Shown here: positions 1-10,098 of the stretch, one piece after another | Position numbering within the stretch: position 1 is the first letter of the stretch | Layout of the letters: the number at the start of each line of letters is the position of its first letter | Source of the DNA: Microbacterium sp. | Lineage (GTDB): Bacteria > Actinomycetota > Actinomycetes > Actinomycetales > Microbacteriaceae | Length of the DNA: 64,000 nucleotides | Reading direction: 5' to 3' | Assembly: GCA_031277945.1 (NCBI GenBank) | Contig: JAITLK010000001.1 | Location: forward strand, 62,001-126,000 | Notes under the pieces: generated by a model | What the model saw: only the letters and a program-made list of their open reading frames with translations | Databases searched by the model: none | Told to the model about the DNA's origin: nothing | Position numbers and translations under genes: made by a program

Positions 1-261
1 CCGGTGGTTCTCAGCATGCTGGCCCTGGGAGCGCTCGGGACCGGGCTGGCATATGTGTGGAACACCAACGTCGTCACAGCGTGGGGAGCCACCAACGCAT
101 CCACGGTGACCTACCTCTCCCCCGTCGTCGGCGTGGCACTCGGTGCGCTCGTGCGGGGCGAGGCGATCACCTGGAACGAGCCCGTGGGCTGCGCGATCAT
201 CGTCGCGGGCATCGTCTTCAGTCGCCGCTCACCGCGACGCGCGGTCGCCGCCGTAGGGTAG
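1..261 (+). CDS. EamA/DMT-family transporter, C-terminal fragment
   Basis: The reading frame is open from the first base and ends at TAG 259-261, so only the last 86 or so residues are present. They form two or three hydrophobic helices. The stretch STVTYLSPVVGVALGAL followed by a GE-containing turn and a last helix ending in basic residues (RRSPRR) is the usual end of an EamA (drug/metabolite transporter) repeat. The substrate cannot be told. The next gene starts 78 bases later on the same strand. Confidence 0.75.
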   Translation, partial: PVVLSMLALGALGTGLAYVWNTNVVTAWGATNASTVTYLSPVVGVALGALVRGEAITWNEPVGCAIIVAGIVFSRRSPRRAVAAVG

Positions 262-339
262 ATGTCACGGCCACCCGCACACATTCCTTTCGATCCGCTG
301 TGCAAGGATGCTGACAGTGCTATCAGGGGAGAGCGGAAC

Positions 340-1404
340 GTGACCAACGGCCCGTCGGGAAGAGGACGAATTCGTGGAGCGATACGAGCAGGTTTCGGTA
401 CGGCGGCCCTCGCGGTCGCCCTGGTGCTCGGTGGATGTGCGAGTCCGGCGAGTGCGCCCGTGATCCCGCCTCTCACCCCGGACGCTCCCACCAGCACCCC
501 GACGCCGGTGGTGGACACGACGCCCACCGAGGTGCCACAGCCCGTGTCGCCGATCGCGGCCCCCTGCCCGGATGGCGCGCCCACGACAGTGTCGATCATG
601 GCGCACTACGACGACGATCTCCTCTTCGCCAATCCGCAGCTCATCACCGCGCTGCGTTCGGGAGAGTGCGTCCACACCGTGTTCCTGACGGCCGGCGATG
701 CCGGCAAGGGCATGGGCTACGTCGAAGGCCGCGAGCGCGGTCTGCGCAATGCCTACGACGCCATGCGCGGGGTGTCGGGCGTCGAGTGGACCACACGCGA
801 GATCACACTGCTCACCGGCATGCACGCCACGGTGATCGCCCCCGCCGACGACACGCGCCTGAGCATCACTCTTCTCCGGCTGCCCGACGGGAACCTCAAC
901 GGATCGGGGTTCGAGGCGACCGGGCGCGCCTCGCTGGAGTCGATGAACGCCGGGACCATCTCCGAGATGACCCAGGTCGACACCGGTGCCGTCGTCACGC
1001 GCGATCAGCTGCTGGCGAGCGTCCAGGAGATCATCGCCGCTTTCCAGCCGCACCAGCTGATCACCCTCGTTCCCACCGAGGCCACCATGCACGTCGGCGA
1101 CGATCCGCGTCGTCCCGATCACTCCGACCACGGCGCAGTCGGCTCGCTCGTGCGCGCAGCATGGATCGGTATGGGCTATGACGCGGCCGCCGTGCGGTAC
1201 GCCGTCGGCTACCCCGGGCGTGATCTCGACGCCAACGTCGATGGTCAGGACCTCCGCCTGAAGATCGACGCGTTCCGGATCTACTCCGAGGACGATCCGG
1301 TGTCGCACTGCACCACGGATGAGTCCTGCCTTGCGCTCAAGCCGTTCGGCACCTCGCTGCAGCGCCTGTATCTCTACACCGACGCCGAGCTCGTCTTCCC
1401 CTGA
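340..1404 (+). CDS. Secreted PIG-L/LmbE-family deacetylase lipoprotein
   Basis: This 354-residue protein resembles zinc-dependent N-acetylglucosaminyl deacetylases (PIG-L/LmbE). The N-terminus has a basic segment, a hydrophobic stretch and the lipobox LGGC, so it is probably a lipid-anchored extracellular protein. A Pro/Thr-rich linker follows. The metal motif appears as AHYDDD (H89, D91-D93), a variant of the cytosolic HPDDE, and a second metal site HSDH lies at H261 and H264. The GTG at 340 was chosen because AGGGGAG lies 8-9 bases upstream; an in-frame ATG at 262 would bury the signal peptide behind 26 extra residues. The physiological substrate is unknown; a cell-wall or surface amino sugar is possible. 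The gene ends 6 bases before convergent uppS. Confidence 0.72.
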   Translation: MTNGPSGRGRIRGAIRAGFGTAALAVALVLGGCASPASAPVIPPLTPDAPTSTPTPVVDTTPTEVPQPVSPIAAPCPDGAPTTVSIMAHYDDDLLFANPQLITALRSGECVHTVFLTAGDAGKGMGYVEGRERGLRNAYDAMRGVSGVEWTTREITLLTGMHATVIAPADDTRLSITLLRLPDGNLNGSGFEATGRASLESMNAGTISEMTQVDTGAVVTRDQLLASVQEIIAAFQPHQLITLVPTEATMHVGDDPRRPDHSDHGAVGSLVRAAWIGMGYDAAAVRYAVGYPGRDLDANVDGQDLRLKIDAFRIYSEDDPVSHCTTDESCLALKPFGTSLQRLYLYTDAELVFP

Positions 1405-1410
1405 GTCGCG

Positions 1411-2220
1411 TCAGGTGGTGACGTCTGGAGCGTCGACGGCACCGCCGAAGCGGCGATCACGACCGGTGTAGATGTCGATCGCGCGCCACAGATCGCGACG
1501 CCCGAAGTCGGGCCAGAGCGTGTCGAGGAAGACCATCTCCGCGTACGCCGACTGCCACAGCAGGAAGTTCGAGGTGCGCTGCTCACCGGAGGAGCGCACG
1601 AACAGATCGACGTCCGGCATATCGGGCTGATACAGCCGCTTGGCGATCAGCTTCTCCGTCACCGCTGAGGGCCGAAGCCGCCCCGCCGAAACATCGTCGG
1701 CGATCGAGCGCACCGCGTCGGCGATCTCGACGCGACCGCCGTAGTTCACGCACATCGTGAGGGTCAGGGCTGTGTTGCTCTTCGTGAGCTCCTGCGCGTA
1801 CTCGAGCTCGGAGATCACCGATCGCCACAGCCGCGGTCGCCGCCCCGCCCACCGCACGCGCACGCCCCATTCGTTGAGCTGGTCGCGCCGGCGATGCAGC
1901 ACCTCGCGGTTGAAGCCCATCAGGAATCGGACTTCTTCGGGTGACCGGGCCCAGTTCTCGGTCGAGAACGCATAGACCGACAGGTGCTTGACGCCCGCTT
2001 GCAGCGCGCCGGCCACCACATCCAGCAGCGCGGCCTCTCCTGCCTTGTGCCCTTCCACACGCGAGAGACCACGGCGGTTCGCCCACCGGCCGTTTCCATC
2101 CATCACCACCGCGACGTGCCGGGGAACGCTCCCCTTCGGATACTCCGGAGGGTACTCACCGGTCCAATCGACCGGGCGGAACGGCACGGCGTCGCGATGC
2201 GTGTAGGGCTTTGGGGTCAC
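1411..2220 (-). CDS. uppS: Isoprenyl transferase (polyprenyl diphosphate synthase)
   Basis: This cytoplasmic cis-prenyltransferase condenses isopentenyl diphosphate onto an allylic primer and makes the lipid carrier used for cell-wall precursors. The 269-residue protein has the family signature [13 protein letters not shown] with catalytic D41, the [13 protein letters not shown] segment, and the C-terminal [16 protein letters not shown] block. The GTG start at 2220 overlaps the recO stop codon (GTGA), so the two genes are translationally coupled. The frame stays open upstream, but that part is recO in another frame. Actinobacteria often carry two paralogues of different chain length; which one this is cannot be decided here. 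Confidence 0.93.
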   Translation of the reverse strand: MTPKPYTHRDAVPFRPVDWTGEYPPEYPKGSVPRHVAVVMDGNGRWANRRGLSRVEGHKAGEAALLDVVAGALQAGVKHLSVYAFSTENWARSPEEVRFLMGFNREVLHRRRDQLNEWGVRVRWAGRRPRLWRSVISELEYAQELTKSNTALTLTMCVNYGGRVEIADAVRSIADDVSAGRLRPSAVTEKLIAKRLYQPDMPDVDLFVRSSGEQRTSNFLLWQSAYAEMVFLDTLWPDFGRRDLWRAIDIYTGRDRRFGGAVDAPDVTT

Positions 2221-2942
2221 GGAGTCTCCACGTGTGCCAGGGAGCGGATACCGCGCTCCAGATGCCATTGGGTGTACGCGGCCACCAGTCCGGCGGCTGC
2301 GGCGTGCTCGCGGTGGGACGCCGCGTCGATCTGCTCCCAGTCGCCGCGGATGAGAGCCCGCAGCAGATCGATGGTGGCCGGCTCGACCCGGGCGGCTCCG
2401 GCCGGCGCGCACGCCCGGCACACCATGCCGCCCGCCTGCGCCATGAACATCTGATGGGGGCCCGGGTCTCCGCAGCGGGCGCAGTCATCCAGCCCGGGGG
2501 CCCACCCCGACAGCGACATCGCACGCAGGAGATAGGAGTCCAGGATGGATCGGGGGGCGTGTTCACCGCGCGACAGTGCACGCAGCCCTCCCACGAGCAG
2601 CACGTACTGCTGCGCGGTGGCCTCGGCATCGCCCAGGCGATCCGCCGCCTCCACCATGGCATGCGCGGCCGTGTAGCGGTCATAGTGCACGGCGATCTCG
2701 GCGCCGTAGGACCCGATCGATTCGGCCTGTTGCACGGTGTCGAGCGACCGCCCCACATACAACTGGACGTCGGCCACCATGAACGGCTCCAGACGGGCGC
2801 CGAATCGGGACGATGTGCGACGCACACCCTTGGCGACCGCGCGGATCTTGCCATGACGGCGGCTCAGCATCGTGACGATGCGATCGGCTTCACCCAGCTT
2901 GTGGGTGCGCAGCACGACTGCTTCATCTCGATAGGTGGGCAC
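2217..2942 (-). CDS. recO: DNA repair protein RecO
   Basis: RecO anneals single strands and loads RecA in the RecFOR recombination pathway. The 241-residue protein opens with the typical OB-fold start [20 protein letters not shown] and has a C-terminal zinc site (CARCGDPG then CRAC). The start is GTG 2942. No Shine-Dalgarno is seen, but a GATAAT-like -10 box (2948-2953 on the plus strand) lies 5 bases upstream, suggesting a leaderless message. The stop overlaps the uppS start, and recO-uppS adjacency is common in actinobacteria. Confidence 0.93.
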   Translation of the reverse strand: MPTYRDEAVVLRTHKLGEADRIVTMLSRRHGKIRAVAKGVRRTSSRFGARLEPFMVADVQLYVGRSLDTVQQAESIGSYGAEIAVHYDRYTAAHAMVEAADRLGDAEATAQQYVLLVGGLRALSRGEHAPRSILDSYLLRAMSLSGWAPGLDDCARCGDPGPHQMFMAQAGGMVCRACAPAGAARVEPATIDLLRALIRGDWEQIDAASHREHAAAAGLVAAYTQWHLERGIRSLAHVETP

Positions 2943-2999
2943 AGTCCATTATCGGTCGCGCCACCGACACTGAGGCCGCGGACACGGGTTCCGGCAGCG

Positions 3000-4421
3000 T
3001 CAGTCATCCGCCGCCACGAAGGTGGGCAGCCCCTTGTCGGTGTCGAAGCTGTCGAGTCTCACCCGGATGCGGGTGCCCGCCGGCGCGGGGACCCGAGCGT
3101 CCGTCTCCAGCGGCGGCGCCACCAGCTCGATCCGCGCGGGCTTGTCGCCGCGCTGTTCGATGACGATCGCGTCGAAGCGGTGCCCCACCAGGGGTGCGAG
3201 GATCGCGTCGGTCACCACGTCGAGCGACTCCCGCTCCAGCCGCCCCGCCAGCTGCCCGGTGCGCTGCATGATGCCCGGCAGCTCCGCCAGTCCCGCTGTC
3301 GCCCAGGCGGGAACAGGTTCGCCGTTCGTCTGCGCCTCGCAGTGCGCGAGCGCGTACCGGTCGACCAGGCGGCGCAGAGGGGCGGTGGCGTGCGCGTAGG
3401 GAGCGCCGATGGCGGCGTGAACGGCATCGGCTTCGGCGAGCGGACCGTCGATCACGCGATAGCCGGCACCGCGGAAGAGGCGACGCGCCGCGCTCAGCAC
3501 CGCGAGCGTCGTCGGTCGGTCACGATCCAGTCCGCGCAGGAACTCACCATAGGTCTGCCCCTCAGCCCAGACCAGGCCGAGGGCGGCGACCTGAGCGCGG
3601 AAGAGGTCGATGTCGGCGGCCGCGGGCCGAGGCATCGTGCGGATGATGCCGGCACCGGCGGCCAGCTGGATGTTCGCCGCCTCCATCCCGGTCATCAGCG
3701 AGATCTGCGCGTTCCACTGCTCCACGGGAAGCAGGTCGCGACGCTCGATCCGCCAGAACCCGTGCGCGTGGACGATCTCCTCCTCCGGCATGTCGAGCGA
3801 CGCTCCCCCGCGCGCGATCTCGAGCTCCAGGCGACGCTCCCCGACGGTGCGCAGCGGCGAGAGGAGGCCGTCGCCTGCCGCGATGCGCTCCTGCGCTTCC
3901 CGGTACGACAGTTGCGATCGGCTGCGCACCCGGGCGCGGCGCAGAGTGGTGTGCATGGTGTTTCCGTCTGCGTCGAGCGCCATCCGCCAGACATAGGCGG
4001 AACGGACACGGCCCTCGCGCAGGCTCGCACCGTCCTCGCTGATGATGCGCGGGTGAAGCGGAACGGACCCGTCCGGTGCGTACAGCGTCTGTCCGCGCAC
4101 ATGCGACTCGGTATCCACCGCCCCGCCCGGCACCACGACGGCGGGCAGATCGGCGATCGCGTAGTGCACGATGTGGCCATCGCCGTCCGGCGCGATGTGC
4201 AGCGCCTGATCCAGATCGCGCGACCCCTCGGGATCGATCGTCACGAACTCGATATCGGTGAGGTCGGCGTCCGGCAGAGTGAGTGATGCGACAGAAGCCG
4301 CGGCTTCCTTCTCGACGGCGTCCGGGAAGGCATCGGGCAGCGCGAGCTCCGTGCGGATCCGTTCCAGACCTGCGGTGATCTCGGTGCTGGTGTCGGAGAG
4401 TCTCGTGTGGCGCATCGGCAT
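3000..4421 (-). CDS. RNB-domain 3'-5' exoribonuclease
   Basis: This 473-residue protein carries a ribonuclease II/R catalytic (RNB) domain that degrades RNA processively from the 3' end. The active-site acidic cluster is in TIDPEGSRDLDQAL (D63, D69, D71); the fourth Asp of the family is replaced by Gln, a variant I recall from other actinobacterial short RNBs. It is shorter than RNase R and lacks recognisable cold-shock domains in front, which marks the stand-alone actinobacterial type. The ATG at 4421 is preceded by a TAGGTT -10 box exactly 6 bases upstream, arguing for this start over the Met two codons later. Confidence 0.85.
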   Translation of the reverse strand: MPMRHTRLSDTSTEITAGLERIRTELALPDAFPDAVEKEAAASVASLTLPDADLTDIEFVTIDPEGSRDLDQALHIAPDGDGHIVHYAIADLPAVVVPGGAVDTESHVRGQTLYAPDGSVPLHPRIISEDGASLREGRVRSAYVWRMALDADGNTMHTTLRRARVRSRSQLSYREAQERIAAGDGLLSPLRTVGERRLELEIARGGASLDMPEEEIVHAHGFWRIERRDLLPVEQWNAQISLMTGMEAANIQLAAGAGIIRTMPRPAAADIDLFRAQVAALGLVWAEGQTYGEFLRGLDRDRPTTLAVLSAARRLFRGAGYRVIDGPLAEADAVHAAIGAPYAHATAPLRRLVDRYALAHCEAQTNGEPVPAWATAGLAELPGIMQRTGQLAGRLERESLDVVTDAILAPLVGHRFDAIVIEQRGDKPARIELVAPPLETDARVPAPAGTRIRVRLDSFDTDKGLPTFVAADD

Positions 4422-4427
4422 GCGCCC

Positions 4428-4433
4428 AACCTA
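4428..4433 (-). promoter_or_regulatory. -10 box for leaderless RNB gene
   Basis: TAGGTT on the minus strand lies 6 bases before the ATG at 4421, which places the transcript start at the start codon. No clear -35 box is seen. Confidence 0.55.
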
Positions 4434-4501
4434 TCCCCCGGGTCGCGGACACAGGCGGACGCACAGCCGCGTCGGGCCATCCGGGAGGCGAGAATGGAGG
4501 C

Positions 4502-5188
4502 GTGACACAGGATACGTTCATGATCCCGCTGTGGGCGGACCTCACCGCCGTCGGTCTCGGCGGGCTGCAGGGCGCGATGTTCGCCGCGGGCTTTCGCGGC
4601 CAGCGTCGTCTGGACCTGCTCGGCGTCGCGCTGATCGGCGTGCTGGTCGGAATGGGCGGCGGTCTCATCCGCGATCTCATGCTCGGTGTGGCGCCGGCCA
4701 CGCTGCAGAGCAACTGGTATCTGATCGCCGCGAGCGGAGCCTCGCTGGTCGGGATGCTCCTGGCGGGGCTCCTGCATCGTGCCAACGCCATCATCGTGGT
4801 GCTGGACGCAGTCGCGATCGGCATGTTCGGCGCGTTCGGCACCACGAAGGCACTCGGGCTGGGCCTCCCCGTCGTCCCTGCGATCTTCGTGGGGGTCTGT
4901 GCCGCTGTCGGCGGGTCCGTGCTGCGCGACGTGATCATGGGGCTCCCCGTCGCCGTGATGCACGTCGGCTCGCTCTATGCCGTCGCGGCCGGCGTCGGCT
5001 GCCTCGCAATCGTCGTCGCGAATGCGTTCGGGATGGCCTTCGCCCCCGCGGCGATCCTCGGGATCGCCGTCACCGCCGGTGTGCGGCTTCTGGCCGTCAT
5101 CTTCGATCTCTCCCTGCCGGAGCAGCGGATGCTGCACCGCCGCAAGGTGGCAGCCGAGACGGGCGTGATCCGCATCGTCAAGCCCTGA
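4502..5188 (+). CDS. UPF0126/TRIC-family membrane protein
   Basis: This 228-residue integral membrane protein has about seven hydrophobic helices and two internally related halves, each with a glycine-rich hinge followed by Arg-Asp (GGGLIRD in the first half, GGSVLRD in the second). This is the YadS/YicG fold, related to trimeric intracellular cation channels; some members have been proposed as glycine transporters. The substrate here is not known. The GTG start at 4502 has GGGAGG 13 bases upstream; ATG 4520 is an alternative. The gene is divergent from the RNB gene, and its stop codon lies in the left arm of a long palindrome. Confidence 0.82.
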   Translation: MTQDTFMIPLWADLTAVGLGGLQGAMFAAGFRGQRRLDLLGVALIGVLVGMGGGLIRDLMLGVAPATLQSNWYLIAASGASLVGMLLAGLLHRANAIIVVLDAVAIGMFGAFGTTKALGLGLPVVPAIFVGVCAAVGGSVLRDVIMGLPVAVMHVGSLYAVAAGVGCLAIVVANAFGMAFAPAAILGIAVTAGVRLLAVIFDLSLPEQRMLHRRKVAAETGVIRIVKP

Positions 5189-5236
5189 CAGGACAGAACA
5201 GGCCCCGGCGATCGCCGGGGCCTGTTCTGTCCTGTC
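5187..5236. terminator. 50-bp perfect palindrome, bidirectional terminator
   Basis: Two 25-base arms are exact reverse complements with the centre between 5211 and 5212 (core GCGATCGC). The palindrome starts inside the UPF0126 stop codon and ends two bases before the leuA stop. It therefore fills the gap between these convergent genes and can fold identically in both transcripts. Confidence 0.88.
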
Positions 5237-5238
5237 TG

Positions 5239-7053
<1,815 letters not shown>

Positions 7054-7075
<22 letters not shown>

Positions 7076-7104
7076 CGGCTAAGAAGGAGCACACCCATGC
7101 GCAT
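7054..7104 (-). CDS. leuL: leuA leader peptide
   Basis: This 16-codon frame reads MRMGVLLLSRRDETLF and then TAG. It contains CTC CTT CTT in a row plus a fourth Leu near the end, 60 bases before leuA on the same strand. A TAGCAT -10 box lies 6 bases before its ATG, so it would be translated from a leaderless transcript. Short Leu-rich leaders before leuA are a known control device in actinobacteria. The second Met (7098) is an alternative start. Confidence 0.7.
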
Positions 7105-7110
7105 GCAGCC

Positions 7111-7116
7111 ATGCTA
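7111..7116 (-). promoter_or_regulatory. -10 box of leuA leader transcript
   Basis: TAGCAT on the minus strand is followed by 6 bases and the leader-peptide ATG. The -35 region is weak and partly overlaps the palindrome at 7136-7147. Confidence 0.6.
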
Positions 7117-7135
7117 ACACGCTGCGTTTCCCGCG

Positions 7136-7147
7136 AGAGTGCACTCT
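7136..7147. promoter_or_regulatory. 12-bp palindrome near leuA -35 region
   Basis: AGAGTGCACTCT is a perfect palindrome about 20 bases upstream of the leuA leader -10 box, in a position where a transcription factor could act. No known regulator is assigned. Confidence 0.35.
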
Positions 7148-7231
7148 ACGGGTGAGGAGACGGCGGCCACGCGCCGAATGTCACTCGCGGACGGACGCCC
7201 GCGCGGCAAGGCGCTGAAAACATGCGCCGGG

Positions 7232-7273
7232 AAAATTGAAGCCGGGGCTTTGGAAGAAATCCTCCGCCCCGGC
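7232..7273 (-). terminator. Intrinsic terminator downstream of era
   Basis: On the minus strand GCCGGGGC pairs with GCCCCGGC across a 17-base loop and is followed by TTCAATTTT, an unusually T-rich tail for this genome. Confidence 0.65.
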
Positions 7274-7357
7274 GTGACGAGACACCCCCAGCGTCCCCAC
7301 GCAATATGCGTCTCGTCGCCCCACAGCGAAGCGGCAGATCTGCCCTCCGTGTGGAGT
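7241..7357 (-). ncRNA. Candidate small RNA or structured era 3' UTR
   Basis: Between era and leuA the minus strand has a promoter-like pair (7364-7393), then several nested helices, then an intrinsic terminator. Visible helices are GGCAGATCTGCC (7333-7344), an outer GACGAGAC/GTCTCGTC pair (7276-7283 with 7310-7317) and an inner GCGT-GGGG-ACGC hairpin. The predicted transcript is about 115 bases. It could equally be the untranslated tail of era. No protein-coding frame here is convincing. Confidence 0.35.
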
Positions 7358-7363
7358 GATTTC

Positions 7364-7393
7364 ACACTAGCCGACCCGGTGTCGCCCCACCAA
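7364..7393 (-). promoter_or_regulatory. Promoter-like element in era-leuA gap
   Basis: TTGGTG (7388-7393) and TAGTGT (7364-7369) on the minus strand are 18 bases apart. Transcription would start near 7357, after the end of era. Confidence 0.35.
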
Positions 7394-7444
7394 CATTTTG
7401 GACGATCTCGCGCTGCGCTGTGATCACAACAGCCGACGAATCGG

Positions 7445-8329
7445 TCAGAATCCGAGCCTGCCGAGCTGTTTCGGGTCGCGCTGCCACTCCTTCGCGACGC
7501 GGACGTGCAGCGACAGGAAGACGCGGGTGCCCAGCAGCGGCTCGATCTGCGCGCGAGCGCGAGCGCCCACGTCCTTCAGCCGCGACCCCTTGCGACCGAT
7601 GATGATCGCCTTCTGGCTGTCACGCTCCACCACGATGTTCGCGAACACATCCGTGAGCTCGGAGTCCTCCCGCTCGGAGATGTCCTCGATGGTCACCGCG
7701 ATGGAGTGCGGCAGCTCGTCTCGGACGCCCTCGAGGGCGGATTCACGGATGATCTCGGCGATGCGATCCTCGATCGCCTCGTCGGTGGTCATGCCCTCGG
7801 GATACAGGGCCGGCCCCTCCGGCATCAGCTGGAGCAGCTCATCCGCCAGTACGTCCAGCTGATCGCCGCTGACGGCGGAGAGCGGGATCACCGCGGCCCA
7901 GTCCTCGCGCAGCGAATCCACCTCCATCAGCCGCTCCATGATCTCGTCCTTGGAGGCGTCATCGGTCTTGGTGACGATGGCGACCTTCTTCGCACGGCCG
8001 TAGCCGTCCAGAGACGCAGCGATGCGCCGGTCACCCGGGCCGACCTTCTCCCCCGCCGGCACGCACAGTGCGATCACGTCGACGTCGCCGAGCACCTGTT
8101 CCACGAGATCGTTGAGCCGCTGTCCCAGCAGGGTCCGCGGCTTGTGGATACCCGGGGTGTCCACGATCACCAGCTGGCCCACGGGGCGATTGACGATCCC
8201 CCGGATCGCCCGGCGCGTGGTCTGCGGCTTGGCGCTGGTGATGGCGACCTTCTCACCCACGAGGGCGTTGGTCAGAGTCGACTTTCCGACATTGGGACGT
8301 CCGACGAACGTGACGAAACCGCTGCGCAT
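7445..8329 (-). CDS. era: GTPase Era
   Basis: Era is a GTPase that binds 16S rRNA and assists maturation of the small ribosomal subunit. The 294-residue protein has G1 GRPNVGKS near the N-terminus, switch and G3 DTPGIHKP, G4 TKTD, and a C-terminal KH RNA-binding domain (IIGRKGSRLKDVG). ATG 8329 shares one base with the stop of the upstream CorC-type gene (TGATG), so coupling fixes the start; the longer open frame upstream is the corC coding region. The gene closes a cluster with ybeY and phoH, which also concern RNA and ribosome handling. Confidence 0.95.
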   Translation of the reverse strand: MRSGFVTFVGRPNVGKSTLTNALVGEKVAITSAKPQTTRRAIRGIVNRPVGQLVIVDTPGIHKPRTLLGQRLNDLVEQVLGDVDVIALCVPAGEKVGPGDRRIAASLDGYGRAKKVAIVTKTDDASKDEIMERLMEVDSLREDWAAVIPLSAVSGDQLDVLADELLQLMPEGPALYPEGMTTDEAIEDRIAEIIRESALEGVRDELPHSIAVTIEDISEREDSELTDVFANIVVERDSQKAIIIGRKGSRLKDVGARARAQIEPLLGTRVFLSLHVRVAKEWQRDPKQLGRLGF

Positions 8330-9639
8330 CACTCGGCCTTCCTGATCACGGGGGTGTCGCGCGTGCGCGGCTCCGCCTCGGTTGCTGGTTCTTCTGCGCG
8401 CTCGACGATGAAGGTGGCGAGGTCGCGGGGGCCGCCGCGGCCATGCTCGGCGGTGATCGTCACGCCCTGCACTGTGGCCGAGGCGCCCGATTCCGGGATT
8501 CGGCCGAGCTCCTTGGCGAGCAGTCCGCCGATGGAATCGACCTCGTCGTCCTCGATCTCGAGGTCGAACAGTTCGCCCACCTCTTCGAGCAGCGAGCGGC
8601 CACTCACCCGGTAGCGGCCGTCCCCGAGATCGGTGACCTCGCTCCACTCCTTGTCGTACTCGTCGGAGATATCGCCGACGAGGTCCTCGATGAGGTCCTC
8701 GAGCGTGACGAGACCGGCCACTCCGCCGTACTCGTCCACGACGATGCACACGTGAATGGCATCGCGCTTCATCTGCTGGAGCAGGGTCTCGGCCTTCATG
8801 GATTCCGGTACGAACACCGCGCGCCGGGCGAGCGGGCGGGCCGAGGCGTCCCAGACGTCGGCGCTGTCCTGGCCGTAGGCCGCGCGGACGAGGTCCTTGA
8901 CGTAGAGCACGCCCAGCACTTCGTCCCCGTCCACGACGGGAACGCGCGAGACACCAGTCTCCAGGAACAGATCCATCGCCTCGCGCGCTGTTGCGCCGTC
9001 CTCCAGCGTCACCAGGTCGGTGCGCGGGATCATCAGGGCCCGGACGAAGCGATCGGTGAAGTCGAACACGGAGTGGATGAGCTCGCGGTCATCCTCTTCG
9101 ATGAGGTCGTGGCTGGCCGCCTCATCGACCATGCTGAGCAGCTGGTCCTCCGAGGTGAAGGAGGCTCCGCGGGTCACGCCGGGCGTGACGCGATCACCGA
9201 AGGCCACGAGAGCGTGCGACAGCGGGCCGATGATGATGCGCGACAGGCGTACCACCCCGGCGGCCGAACGGAGAAGCCCCGTGGCGTGCTGACGGCCGAC
9301 GCTGCGCGGTGAGGTGCTGACCAGCACGAACGAGATGAGCGTCATCAGCACCGCCGCGGCCAGCATCGCCCACCAGATGTTGTCGAACAGCAGCATGAAG
9401 GCGGCGGTCACGAGCACGGCGGCCGCCGTCTCGGTGAGGATGCGCATGAACACCACGGCGTTCGCGTGCGTGGGCAGATCATCCGCGATGCGCCGCAGCG
9501 CCTCACCGCGACGTCCTTCGTGGCTCCATTCGATCAGCGCCGAGCGGCTCGTGACCGACAGCGCCGCATCGAGGGCCGCCATCAGGCCGCCCACGGCGAC
9601 CAGGACGACCGCCAGCGCCAGGAGGATGAACGGGGTCAT
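8329..9639 (-). CDS. CNNM/CorC-family membrane protein (hemolysin C-like)
   Basis: The 436-residue protein has an N-terminal DUF21/CNNM membrane domain (three to four helices in residues 1-150), a CBS pair around residues 200-315 (MIPRTDLVTL, VVDEYGGVAGLVTLEDLIEDLVGD) and a C-terminal CorC_HlyC domain. Relatives are linked to magnesium or cobalt efflux; hemolysin is a historical name. The ATG overlaps the ybeY stop (ATGA) and the stop overlaps the era start. This ybeY-corC-era order is conserved in many bacteria. Confidence 0.9.
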   Translation of the reverse strand: MTPFILLALAVVLVAVGGLMAALDAALSVTSRSALIEWSHEGRRGEALRRIADDLPTHANAVVFMRILTETAAAVLVTAAFMLLFDNIWWAMLAAAVLMTLISFVLVSTSPRSVGRQHATGLLRSAAGVVRLSRIIIGPLSHALVAFGDRVTPGVTRGASFTSEDQLLSMVDEAASHDLIEEDDRELIHSVFDFTDRFVRALMIPRTDLVTLEDGATAREAMDLFLETGVSRVPVVDGDEVLGVLYVKDLVRAAYGQDSADVWDASARPLARRAVFVPESMKAETLLQQMKRDAIHVCIVVDEYGGVAGLVTLEDLIEDLVGDISDEYDKEWSEVTDLGDGRYRVSGRSLLEEVGELFDLEIEDDEVDSIGGLLAKELGRIPESGASATVQGVTITAEHGRGGPRDLATFIVERAEEPATEAEPRTRDTPVIRKAE

Positions 9640-10097
9640 CGGTGTCGTCGCTCGGCGGAGTGGAATGCGGCGATCAGCTCGCGCTGCAGTCCGAACATCT
9701 CGCGCTCCTCATCCGGTGTGGCGTGATCGAAGCCGAGCAGGTGCAGGGTGCCGTGGGTGGTGAGCAGGATGAGCTCATCCATCAGGGAGTGCTTCGCCTG
9801 CGCGGCCTGCGTCTCGGCCACCTGCGGGCACAGCACGATGTCGCCGAGCAGACCGGGATCGGTCGGCCGATCCGGCGTGCCGGGACGCAGCTCGTCCATC
9901 GGGAAGCTCAACACGTCGGTGGGACCGGGCTCGTCCATCCACTGCACGTGCAGTGCTTCCATGGCCCCCTCGTCCACCAGCACGATGGCGATATCGGCGT
10001 CCGGGCTGATGTGCAGCTGCGCGAGGTTGTTCTCTGAGAGGCGCAGCAGCACCGTCTCGTCGATCTCGACTCCGGACTCGTTGTTGATCTCGATCAT
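9636..10097 (-). CDS. ybeY: Endoribonuclease/rRNA maturation factor YbeY
   Basis: YbeY is a single-strand-specific, zinc-dependent endoribonuclease needed for 16S rRNA 3'-end maturation and ribosome quality control. The 153-residue product carries the full metal motif HGTLHLLGFDH (H115, H119, H125) and the upstream PTDVLSFP segment. The ATG at 10097 lies one base after the phoH stop; the open frame extending to 10382 is phoH sequence out of frame. The gene is coupled on both sides. Confidence 0.94.
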   Translation of the reverse strand: MIEINNESGVEIDETVLLRLSENNLAQLHISPDADIAIVLVDEGAMEALHVQWMDEPGPTDVLSFPMDELRPGTPDRPTDPGLLGDIVLCPQVAETQAAQAKHSLMDELILLTTHGTLHLLGFDHATPDEEREMFGLQRELIAAFHSAERRHR

Positions 10098-10098
10098 G

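Noticed and set aside
7139..7423. 94-codon plus-strand frame in the era-leuA gap
   Set aside because: No ribosome site, mixed codon usage, and it runs through the leader palindrome and terminator hairpin; no recognisable fold.
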